Position numbers and translations under genes: made by a program
Notes under the pieces: model-generated
The model's input: the letters and a program-made list of their open reading frames with translations, nothing else
What the model was told of the DNA's origin: nothing
Database searches by the model: none
Assembly (NCBI GenBank): GCA_005879655.1
Contig: VBJK01000501.1
Coordinates: forward strand, 1 to 6,461
Direction of reading: 5' to 3'
Source: Chloroflexota bacterium
Lineage (GTDB): Bacteria > Chloroflexota > Ktedonobacteria > Ktedonobacterales > Ktedonobacteraceae
DNA: 6,461 bases
Shown: positions 1 to 5,691 of the stretch, piece after piece
Layout of the letters: every line of letters starts with the position of its first letter
Position numbering within the stretch: position 1 is the stretch's first letter

Positions 1-735
1 GCTAGGATGTCTCTGGATTGCTGGCCTGACCGAGCGTGTTCTCAGACGATCATCACTCTTCCATTCCCACGAAATACCTGCATTTTCACAGTATTGCTCG
101 ACTACTTTTTTATCCGTCGTTTGAAAGACCGTCTGCCAGGACAGGCCGAAGCCATCCCCGAAGTTACGAACATAGAGCACCTGCTTGTGCCTGAAGCGCT
201 CGCGAATAGCAGGATTAATACGCTCATAAACCTTCCTTACATCGGCAATGGGTGTTTCGCCACCCTGCTGGGCCGGGAGTTTGCAAAAGAAAAAGATGCG
301 TAGCGACCAGTTGCGGCTATAAGAGTTTTCATTATGTAAGAAAATATTCTGGTCAGCGGGATAGTCCGTCGAAGTATAGATATTGCCACTAACCTGACTG
401 CGTGGTGAAGAACGCTCCCGATACTCAAGCGGCTGATCAGCAACCCCGCTAATAAAGCGCTCGAAATCTTCCACGCCCTTGAGAGGAAAGTTACGGAAGA
501 GGATGGCTCCATGTTTCAATAAGTATTGCTCAAGCATTTGTCGATTGTTAGTTGCCCAGGTGATCAGGTCAACGCCATCCAGGGCAGGTTGAATCAGCAG
601 GGGCAAAGGGTTTACTGGATCAAGCTGTGCTATCTTGACGAAGCTCTCCTGTGAGGTACGAGAACTGAGAATGGCTTTTCGCCTTATTACCCCCGGCATT
701 TTAAGACCAGCTTTATTGTCCTGTATATCACTCAT
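1..735 (-). CDS. TauD/TfdA family (SyrP/clavaminate synthase-like) Fe(II)/2-oxoglutarate dioxygenase, 3' end off the left edge
   Basis: The frame is open for 245 codons from ATG at 735 to the left edge, without a stop. It shows the hallmarks of the SyrP/clavaminate synthase-like branch of TauD/TfdA oxygenases: GAILFRNF (residues 76-83), ERSSPRSQVSGNIYTSTDYP (107-126), the iron-binding HxE motif in LHNENSY (His134, Glu136), GGETPIADVRKVY (158-170), and a WEW...RLRTRSVRPAI block (224-240). Family members use Fe(II) and 2-oxoglutarate to hydroxylate or halogenate small or carrier-bound substrates. They are often about 330 residues long, so the distal His and the Arg that binds 2-oxoglutarate should lie outside the window. 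The start is supported by GGGGA five bases upstream and by a consensus promoter. The substrate cannot be read from the sequence: SyrP-like proteins often serve nonribosomal peptide clusters, and a link to the nearby phosphonate genes is only a guess. The family call is firm; the function is open. Confidence 0.88.
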   Translation of the reverse strand, partial: MSDIQDNKAGLKMPGVIRRKAILSSRTSQESFVKIAQLDPVNPLPLLIQPALDGVDLITWATNNRQMLEQYLLKHGAILFRNFPLKGVEDFERFISGVADQPLEYRERSSPRSQVSGNIYTSTDYPADQNIFLHNENSYSRNWSLRIFFFCKLPAQQGGETPIADVRKVYERINPAIRERFRHKQVLYVRNFGDGFGLSWQTVFQTTDKKVVEQYCENAGISWEWKSDDRLRTRSVRPAIQRHPS

Positions 736-821
736 GATATTCCCCACAAAGTATAATAAATGGTCACACAGACTCACTGCAAAGTACCATTCATGTCTTT
801 TTGATCATTATTATTATATAA

Positions 822-850
822 AGTATATTTAATGGTTATATGGATGTCAA
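822..850 (-). promoter_or_regulatory. Sigma-70-type promoter of the dioxygenase gene
   Basis: On the minus strand TTGACA (850-845) is followed by exactly 17 bp and then TATACT (827-822). This is a perfect -35 box and a -10 box one base from consensus. Transcription would start near 815, leaving an AT-rich leader of about 80 nt before the ATG at 735. The placement directly upstream of a well-supported gene start strengthens the call. I see no clear operator palindrome overlapping it. Confidence 0.75.
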
Positions 851-1093
851 GTAACGAATAAGTGCGAAAGCCGCCTGAGCTGTGCTGGACTTATGCGGTG
901 TGTGGCGTAGTTGCGCCGCAAAAACAGCATGAGTTCTCCATGGAATGGCATGGCTGCATCAACGAGGACGAGGGCCGAAACTTCTGCTCTCTTGGTGGCA
1001 CAACAAAGAAGTCCTCACTGCTGCTAGCTCTCCGCAGAACAAACCATATGCGAAGATCAGACCAAAATTACTGCTTTCCTCCACTTTTTGCGA

Positions 1094-1099
1094 TATACT
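1094..1099 (+). promoter_or_regulatory. Possible -10 box for the orphan gene
   Basis: TATACT stands about 65 bp upstream of the start at 1165, preceded by TTTTTGCGA. No good -35 box lies 16-18 bp upstream (the best spacing gives CTGCTT at 1071-1076). The call therefore rests on one hexamer and on position before an otherwise promoterless gene. Confidence 0.3.
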
Positions 1100-1164
1100 T
1101 TCTCTATGAGGAAGTAGTATTGAGCAAACCCACACGCAACGCGCGAGACAAGGAGAAACCAACT

Positions 1165-1557
1165 ATGCTCTCTGATCTTACTTTTGCTCCCAGTGGTCTT
1201 TTTGCATCCTTGACGCAAGGAACAGGCGTGGCTTCTGTTTCCTGTGTTCCTACGGCCAAACCCTTCTTTCTTCACGCCGCCGTCATTGCCACCACCGATG
1301 CCTTTGACCACGCAACCGCCTATCGCTTGACCATTGTTATGACCAATCTCACCAATGGCATCGTGTTTGCCAAACATTCCTTCTCAGGTACCCTCGGTGA
1401 TGCAACCTGGCCGCAACCAGTTTCCCACATCGAGGTTGAAGTGACCGCTGGCACCGTTGGGGACTTTTATAGCCTCAATGCCATCCTGTACTCAAATCGT
1501 CCCAGTTCACAAATCAATCATGCCTTCGGTCAGACCGTCGTGGCTGTCGTGCCATAG
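1165..1557 (+). CDS. Small protein of unknown function (130 aa)
   Basis: I do not recognise this protein. The ATG at 1165 is chosen because AAGGAG (1150-1155) sits nine bases upstream, an excellent ribosome binding site. The same frame stays open back to GTG at 862, but that part has no ribosome binding site and does not look like protein. The 130 residues are rich in Thr, Ala, Val, Ser and Phe with alternating hydrophobic and polar stretches, for example AYRLTIVMTNLTNGIVFAKH and VSHIEVEVTAGTVGDFYSLN. This pattern suggests a mainly beta-strand fold, perhaps a small beta sandwich. It has one Cys, few charges, no evident signal peptide and no membrane segment. It stands alone, is read toward the phn operon, and is separated from it by the repeat element, so the neighbours give no hint of its role. 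That it is a real gene is likely; a function is not inferable. Confidence 0.7.
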   Translation: MLSDLTFAPSGLFASLTQGTGVASVSCVPTAKPFFLHAAVIATTDAFDHATAYRLTIVMTNLTNGIVFAKHSFSGTLGDATWPQPVSHIEVEVTAGTVGDFYSLNAILYSNRPSSQINHAFGQTVVAVVP

Positions 1558-1562
1558 ATTTG

Positions 1563-1608
1563 CTGGCTCGTTTTCTCATGCTACTGCAAAGCTGTATCAA
1601 CGAGCCAG
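1563..1608 (+). terminator. Inverted repeat just after the orphan gene, possible stem-loop terminator
   Basis: CTGGCTCGTT (1563-1572) and AACGAGCCAG (1599-1608) are perfect 10-bp complements around a 26-nt loop, beginning five bases after the TAG of the orphan gene. The position fits a transcript end. The long loop and the missing T run argue against a classical intrinsic terminator, so it may instead be a 3'-stabilising hairpin or a protein site. Confidence 0.35.
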
Positions 1609-1736
1609 ATCTGCCCATCGACCTGTTATGCCTGACCTGGGATGCACAAGCGGCACCACTAGAGCAAGAGTCAGAGGGTAGCCAATGGAGTTCTCAAAGG
1701 GTCTCCATCCATTGGGGGTCTCCCCCCTCCCCCCCA

Positions 1737-1825
1737 GGGCACCCACAAGGGATGCCCCTACAATGGTACGAATCGGCTCGCGAGGTGTGTTCGTACCCGT
1801 GTCGCGGCATCCCTTGTGGGTGCCC
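1737..1825. repeat. REP-like long hairpin inside the element
   Basis: Two perfect 20-bp complementary arms (1737-1756, starting GGGCACCCACAAGG, and 1806-1825) enclose a second perfect 8-bp pair, GGTACGAA (1765-1772) with TTCGTACC (1790-1797). The sequence resembles the widespread GGGCACCCACAAGGG-type extragenic palindromes seen in several bacterial phyla. It may be an independent repeat that landed inside or next to the larger element. Confidence 0.75.
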
Positions 1826-1837
1826 ATAGGCATCAAC

Positions 1838-3157
1838 TTAAGCGGGGGTCCAAGGGGCCAAGCCCCCTGGCGGGGTTTGGGGTGTCCCCAAATACTTCCT
1901 TTCTTCTCTTTTGCCGCCGGAGGCGGCAGGAGAAAGGGAGTGCAGAGGGCTTCCCTCTGCTGGGGCGAAGGGGGGAACCCCCCAATGGATGGAGACCCTT
2001 CTCGAATTTACGGCTAGCCTCTGCTCTCCTTGTACAAACAGCCGTTGTATAGCTGGTAGACCCTGTTGGCTTAATTTCACCTGGATTATGTCAGCAATCT
2101 TCCCTCTTTCAAGTGAACCATACTCTTTGCCTAACCCAGCCGCTTGTGCCGGATTGAGCGTTACCATGCGTGTGGCCTGCGGAAGCGTCAGTACTTTTTG
2201 CATAGCCAACAGGAAAACCGCTCTGAGCAGTGCTGCCGGGTAATAGTCCGAACAGAGTACATCGGCGACGCCGACATCTATGGCCTCTCGTGCGCTCAAA
2301 TTACCGCCACTCGACTTTCCTCGTAAAACATTTGGAGCACCCATGCATACTGCCAATCCCAAGTCATGTGCCTTGCGCGCGGCTTGCAGGGTGGTAGGAA
2401 ACTCGCTGATCGCCACACCAAAAGCGAGCCATTGTTCCACTTTCAGAGCGCTGTCGTCGTCGTGTGTGGCGATGGCTAACTTCTTCTCACGTGCAGTCTG
2501 TGTTATGCGCTCAATGCGCTTAGGGATCTCTACTGCTTGGTGGCGTTTCATCGCCAGTAAGGGTGCAATTTCCTCTGGACCTCTGTTGGTTGTGCGTGCC
2601 ACATAATCACGAAATGCCTGTTCAGTACGAAATTGCCCCTGGCCAGGGCTATGATCCATCAATGATATCATGTCACATATTCCCTGTTCAATCGCGTGGT
2701 TGATGGCTTCACTTCCCTTCCTGCTAGTGAGTTCTAAACGGGCGTGAATCTTATGGCGCACAAGTGTTTCTTCCCGCATATGCAGCAGTGCCTGGGAGAG
2801 GTCTTGTAAAAATGTCTCGGAGCGAACCCCAAACTCGTTGTCATCAAGCGAGATGGCATGGAACTCGGTTGTAATGCCACAGCCAGCCAGTCGCCAGTCG
2901 GCTTCTGCAAGTGCGTGCTGGATAGCAAAATGGACATTGGGTCGAGGCTCCACCAGCTTCTCGATGGCATCACAATGCAGATCGATCAGCCCAGGCAAGA
3001 GAAATTGTGTGCGGGCGTCAAGCGCACGATCAGTTCCAGCAGGATGGGTTGCCCCTTCTCCCAGATCAAGGATTCTCTCATCCTCAATGAGCAGCCAGCC
3101 ACCTTCGATGACGCGGTCGGGTAAGACCAGGGTGGCGTTCTCAATGAGCGTTTGCAC
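1838..3157 (-). CDS. phnM: PhnM, RPnTP diphosphatase of the C-P lyase pathway, with an element-derived C-terminal tail
   Basis: An amidohydrolase-superfamily enzyme that hydrolyses alpha-D-ribose 1-phosphonate 5-triphosphate to the 5-phosphate and pyrophosphate, making the substrate of PhnJ. Visible landmarks are LLPGLIDLHCDAIEK (53-67) with the HxD metal pair His61/Asp63, ITTEFHAISL (95-104), LMDHSPGQGQF (166-176) with His169, ATHDDD (230-235) with His232, GAPNVLRGKSSGGNLSA (273-289) and LCSDYYP (301-307) with Asp304. The start is GTG at 3157, preceded by GAGGAAG. The family norm is about 380 residues; this frame has 439. Residues 1-386 cover the family, ending after the usual LFVQGEQRLAV strand. 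Residues 387-439 are encoded by the repeat element and are Pro/Gly-rich and probably disordered. All catalytic residues precede the tail, so activity may survive. Confidence 0.95.
   Translation of the reverse strand: MQTLIENATLVLPDRVIEGGWLLIEDERILDLGEGATHPAGTDRALDARTQFLLPGLIDLHCDAIEKLVEPRPNVHFAIQHALAEADWRLAGCGITTEFHAISLDDNEFGVRSETFLQDLSQALLHMREETLVRHKIHARLELTSRKGSEAINHAIEQGICDMISLMDHSPGQGQFRTEQAFRDYVARTTNRGPEEIAPLLAMKRHQAVEIPKRIERITQTAREKKLAIATHDDDSALKVEQWLAFGVAISEFPTTLQAARKAHDLGLAVCMGAPNVLRGKSSGGNLSAREAIDVGVADVLCSDYYPAALLRAVFLLAMQKVLTLPQATRMVTLNPAQAAGLGKEYGSLERGKIADIIQVKLSQQGLPAIQRLFVQGEQRLAVNSRRVSIHWGVPPFAPAEGSPLHSLSPAASGGKREERKYLGTPQTPPGGLAPWTPA
1876..1983. repeat. Cluster of four short perfect hairpins in the right half of the element
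   Basis: In order: TTTGGGG/CCCCAAA (1876-1882, 1886-1892); TGCCGCC/GGCGGCA (1912-1918, 1922-1928); GCAGAGGG/CCCTCTGC (1942-1949, 1953-1960); and GGGGGG/CCCCCC (1970-1975, 1978-1983). The first three have 3-nt loops and the last 2 nt. All are perfect. Because phnM is read through them, they would also form in the phn mRNA near its end and could slow the ribosome or protect the transcript. Confidence 0.75.
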
Positions 3158-3873
3158 AAGTCTTCCTCATAACTTTGTAGCCAGTACACGTTATCAGCGA
3201 GTTGCTCCATCGCAGTGGTGTCATGTGACACCGTCACTATAGTGACACCTGCGGCTCGCGCTTCACTCATCATTTCAAGCACGATGGACTTGGAGAGGGC
3301 ATCCAAGCTCGCCGTTGGCTCATCCAACAGCAGGAAGCGCGGGCGGGCAATGAAGGCGCGCGCAAGGTTCAAGCGTTGCTGTTCGCCTCCGCTAAAGGTT
3401 ATAGGGCTGGCTTGCCAGCGACTTTCCTCAATACGGAGCCGCCCTAGCCATTGCCTGGCCCTGGCACGAGCTTCCGCACGCTCTACGCCGAGCCGCACTA
3501 GCGGTTCTGCCGTGACATCCAGGGCAGATACGCGAGGCAGCACGTTGAGAAATTGCGAACAGAAGGCCAGCTCGTGCTCGCGCAAGTTTCTGATGACTTT
3601 TTCACTGGCGGTTGCGATCTCCACGCGTCCAAACATATGCGAGTCATACCAGATCTCGCCGCTTGTCGTCAGATAGGTACGATAGATGCATTTTAAAATA
3701 CTTGTCTTGCCTGTGCCGCTTTTGCCGCTGATCAGAAAAAAATTGCCTTTGTTAACCCGAAATGAGACATCAGCGAAAGGTTCTATCAAACGACCATCCA
3801 GCAGATGCAAATGGAACGTTTTTTTGAGGTGACACACCTCTAAGATGGGTTGTGTTTGCTCTTCTTTATGCAT
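2986..3873 (-). CDS. phnL: PhnL, ABC-type ATPase of the C-P lyase system, with an atypical C-terminal extension
   Basis: An ATP-binding cassette protein without membrane partner. In E. coli PhnL is needed together with PhnG, H and I for coupling phosphonate to ATP, and it can stack on PhnK at the lyase core. Walker A is SGKSGTGKTS (49-58, Lys56), the signature FSGGEQQRLNLARAF (160-174), Walker B FLLLDEPTASLD (180-191), and the H-loop SHD (216-218). ATG at 3873 is preferred because TAAGGA stands five bases upstream; ATG at 3879 in the same frame has no room for that site. The gene begins 8 nt after the phnK stop. The domain is complete by about residue 232, near the usual 226-residue length, but the frame runs on to residue 295. 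The last 57 codons lie wholly inside phnM and look like its out-of-frame shadow. The tail is probably non-functional. Confidence 0.93.
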   Translation of the reverse strand: MHKEEQTQPILEVCHLKKTFHLHLLDGRLIEPFADVSFRVNKGNFFLISGKSGTGKTSILKCIYRTYLTTSGEIWYDSHMFGRVEIATASEKVIRNLREHELAFCSQFLNVLPRVSALDVTAEPLVRLGVERAEARARARQWLGRLRIEESRWQASPITFSGGEQQRLNLARAFIARPRFLLLDEPTASLDALSKSIVLEMMSEARAAGVTIVTVSHDTTAMEQLADNVYWLQSYEEDLCKRSLRTPPWSYPTASSKVAGCSLRMRESLIWEKGQPILLELIVRLTPAHNFSCLG

Positions 3874-3881
3874 ATTCATCC

Positions 3882-4727
3882 TTATAATGCAGAAGATACC
3901 AATAGTTGTGTATAGGGATGCTGTGGATCTTGCAGGATTTGGTCGGTCAGGCCGCTCTCCACGACCCACCCATTCTTCATCACCATGGTTCTGCTCGCTA
4001 GTTGCTTGATGACGCCCAGATCATGCGACACCAGTAGCATTGTCATCTTGAGTTCCCATTGCAGCCGCTTGATGAGGTCCAACACACATGCCTGTACCGA
4101 CAGATCTAAGCCGCTCGTCACTTCGTCTAGCAGCAGGATCGCCGGGTTACTGGCGAGTGCCTTGGCGATTTGCACGCGTTGCAACATGCCGCCGCTGAAG
4201 GTATGAGGGTCATCATCAATGCGCTCTGGCGGGAGTTCAGTTAATCGCATCAATTCAGCCGTACGTTCTCTGATCCGGCCAACGTGTCGCCAGTTGGCAA
4301 GCAGCAACTTTTCTGCCACGTTTCCTCCTACCGAGAAATGCATGTTCACACCAAGCTCTGGCCTTTGATGGACTATGCCGAGCCGCTCATTGCGAAAGCT
4401 ACGTGCAGCGTATTTATCGAGCGTTAACAAGTCTATCGGCGCTGCGGAACCGTACTCATGTATTTCACGATAGAAGACCTCACCACTGTCAGCAGGGAGT
4501 GCCAGATTAACTATTTGCATGAGTGTGCTTTTGCCACTGCCACTCTCGCCGACGATCCCAAGCACTTCGCCTTGGTTCAGCGCGAAATGAATATCCGCAC
4601 ATGCAGTCACCGTACCACACACCGGACAGCGGTTCTTCTGCTCTGGCCCGGTAAGTGTTGAGCAATACGAACAGCGAGAACCATAGCGCTTGCTTAGATG
4701 CTGTACTTTCAATAACCACGTTTCCAT
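3882..4727 (-). CDS. phnK: PhnK, ABC-type ATPase of the C-P lyase complex, with a four-cysteine insert
   Basis: An ABC ATPase that in E. coli binds the PhnJ face of the Phn(GHIJ)2 core and drives its opening by ATP turnover. Walker A is GESGSGKST (60-68, Lys66), the Q-loop region GIVHQRPE (117-124), the signature FSGGMLQRVQIAKAL (177-191), Walker B AILLLDEVTSGLD (196-208; Val replaces the usual Pro after DE), and SHDLGV (234-239). The end, ESGLTDQILQDPQHPYTQLL, is typical of PhnK and of peptide-transport ATPases. At 281 residues it exceeds E. coli PhnK (about 252), mostly because of an insert at residues 17-45 with two CxxC pairs (Cys19/22 and Cys34/37), a probable zinc-ribbon-like knuckle between the first strand and Walker A. 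It begins 4 nt after the phnJ stop without a convincing ribosome binding site, so translation is probably coupled. Confidence 0.95.
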   Translation of the reverse strand: METWLLKVQHLSKRYGSRCSYCSTLTGPEQKNRCPVCGTVTACADIHFALNQGEVLGIVGESGSGKSTLMQIVNLALPADSGEVFYREIHEYGSAAPIDLLTLDKYAARSFRNERLGIVHQRPELGVNMHFSVGGNVAEKLLLANWRHVGRIRERTAELMRLTELPPERIDDDPHTFSGGMLQRVQIAKALASNPAILLLDEVTSGLDLSVQACVLDLIKRLQWELKMTMLLVSHDLGVIKQLASRTMVMKNGWVVESGLTDQILQDPQHPYTQLLVSSAL

Positions 4728-4731
4728 GCGA

Positions 4732-5691
4732 TTACGAAGCCCCCGTCGTCAAGAGATGTTCTTTTTCCTTTAACCGTTTGCGGCAGTAACTCGTATCCGA
4801 GCAGGTGCGCAGCCAACGTCCCCTGGCACTTGGCGATGGCGCTTCGTGAAATGTACTGGTCAGGTAGGTATCGTTTGCGCCACATATTGCGCAAGCATAT
4901 GCAGCGTTGTGCTCAGTTGTGAAAGGATAGTCTTCAAATTGTAAGGGGATAACCTTAGTATAAGGTGGAATCGCATAGACCCGCTTCTCGCGGCCCGCGC
5001 CAAAGAGGTAGAGCGTTTCCGCCATGTGCAAGCGCGCAACGTCGTAACGCGGAATAGGCGTCGTATCCATCATATAGCGACCTTCGACCATCACCGGGTA
5101 CTGGCTGGCGACATCCATGTCACCTGCACGAACGACGCTTTCATACATATAGACCCACATGCGGCTATAATCCGCTTCGGCATGCATTTCGGTGGCACGC
5201 TCTATGTGTGGTTCGACCCACCTCAGAGGATCGGCCATGGGTACTTGTAAGACCAGAATCTGGTGTGCATGCAGCCGTTCCTCAGGAATGCGGTGACGGG
5301 TCTGGATCACGGTAGCGGCGAGGGTATCCGTGGTAAATGGACTGCCGGTGGTCTTATGGATCAGGCGGCGCAAATTTACGGCATTAACACTTTCATCATC
5401 GCCCTGGTCGATCACCTTGAGAACGTCGTGCGGCTCTACCAGTGCCATCGTCACTTGCAATCCTCCCGTTCCCCAACCCCGCGCAATAGGCAGATCTCGA
5501 CTGGCAAAAGGCACGAGATGTCCGGGCAGTGCCACTGCTTTGAGCAGTTTGCGCCGCACCTCACGCTTGGCATCCTCATCGATGAACGCGAAGTTATACA
5601 ACGTTTCAGACTCTTGTGGATACTCGTGGCTGGGAGTGGTGTTCTGTGGCATGAATTCATCCAGTAAGTCCTGTACGAGGTTATTTATCAT
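4732..5691 (-). CDS. phnJ: PhnJ, radical SAM C-P lyase
   Basis: The catalytic C-P bond cleaving enzyme. It uses a [4Fe-4S] cluster and S-adenosylmethionine to turn ribose 1-phosphonate 5-phosphate into the 1,2-cyclic phosphate plus a hydrocarbon (methane from methylphosphonate). ATG at 5691 is chosen because the family starts shortly after and GAGGAG stands ten bases upstream. The upstream part of the open frame lies inside phnI. The glycyl-radical site is Gly57 in VALPGHLVPF (E. coli Gly32). Other conserved stretches are GWGTGGLQVT (72-81), KVIDQG (92-97), VIQTRHRIPEE (128-138), YPVMVEGRYMMDTTPIPRYD (198-217) and FGAGREKRVYAIPPYTKV (230-247). The cluster and thiyl cysteines are Cys267, Cys270, Cys297 and Cys303 (C-x2-C-x26-C-x5-C). 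At 319 residues it exceeds E. coli's 281 through about 25 extra N-terminal residues, a 5-residue longer Cys loop and a longer end. Confidence 0.97.
   Translation of the reverse strand: MINNLVQDLLDEFMPQNTTPSHEYPQESETLYNFAFIDEDAKREVRRKLLKAVALPGHLVPFASRDLPIARGWGTGGLQVTMALVEPHDVLKVIDQGDDESVNAVNLRRLIHKTTGSPFTTDTLAATVIQTRHRIPEERLHAHQILVLQVPMADPLRWVEPHIERATEMHAEADYSRMWVYMYESVVRAGDMDVASQYPVMVEGRYMMDTTPIPRYDVARLHMAETLYLFGAGREKRVYAIPPYTKVIPLQFEDYPFTTEHNAAYACAICGANDTYLTSTFHEAPSPSARGRWLRTCSDTSYCRKRLKEKEHLLTTGAS

Larger units (their letters stand above)
736..1164. other. Intergenic spacer between divergent genes
   Basis: This 429-bp stretch separates the dioxygenase gene (leftward) from the small orphan gene (rightward). 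Positions 736-860 are strongly AT-rich and carry the leftward promoter and leader. Positions 860-1090 have balanced composition and hold no gene I can support. The rightward frame is open from GTG at 862, but its translation is rich in Cys, Trp and Arg and unlike a folded protein. It has no ribosome binding site and joins the orphan gene only because no stop intervenes. One imperfect hairpin is visible (894-901 with 913-920, 8 bp including two G-U pairs); it has no T tract and is probably meaningless. No tRNA or other RNA gene was recognised. Confidence 0.6.
1698..1999. mobile_element. MITE-like non-coding element with terminal inverted repeats, inserted at the 3' end of phnM
   Basis: Two perfect 21-bp arms beginning AGGGTCTCC face inward at 1698-1718 and 1979-1999, enclosing about 260 bp with no plausible gene. 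The interior is a chain of hairpins (1737-1825, 1876-1892, 1912-1928, 1942-1960, 1970-1983), and each end carries a run of G facing a run of C. The pentamer TTCTC occurs just outside both ends (1691-1695 and 1999-2003), a candidate target duplication, although it overlaps the right arm by one base and leaves two unmatched A at the left. Such elements would need a transposase supplied from elsewhere. I associate similar GC-rich small repeats with Ktedonobacteria, from memory and not from a search. The element provides the last 53 codons and the stop of phnM. It could alternatively be a composite of two neighbouring repeats. Confidence 0.7.

Noticed and set aside
237..512. 91-residue minus-strand frame
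   Set aside because: It is out of frame with the dioxygenase, whose conserved motifs run straight through the same bases.
894..920. Hairpin in the spacer as a terminator
   Set aside because: The stem has two G-U pairs and an 11-nt loop, is followed by A instead of T on the plus strand, and no gene ends there.
862..1164. 101-codon N-terminal extension of the orphan gene from GTG 862
   Set aside because: It has no ribosome binding site, its composition is unlike protein, and a far better start (AAGGAG plus ATG) lies at 1165.
1697..2000. CRISPR array or coding insertion sequence
   Set aside because: The repeats are inverted pairs of different sequence without regular spacers, and no transposase-like frame exists in the 302 bp.
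2734..2973. 79-residue minus-strand frame inside phnM
   Set aside because: It is a frame shadow of phnM, which keeps its metal-binding motifs in one uninterrupted frame.
3874..3969. Longer phnL starting at 3969
   Set aside because: The added residues are antisense-like Arg/Pro shadow of the phnK end; the TAAGGA site points to 3873.
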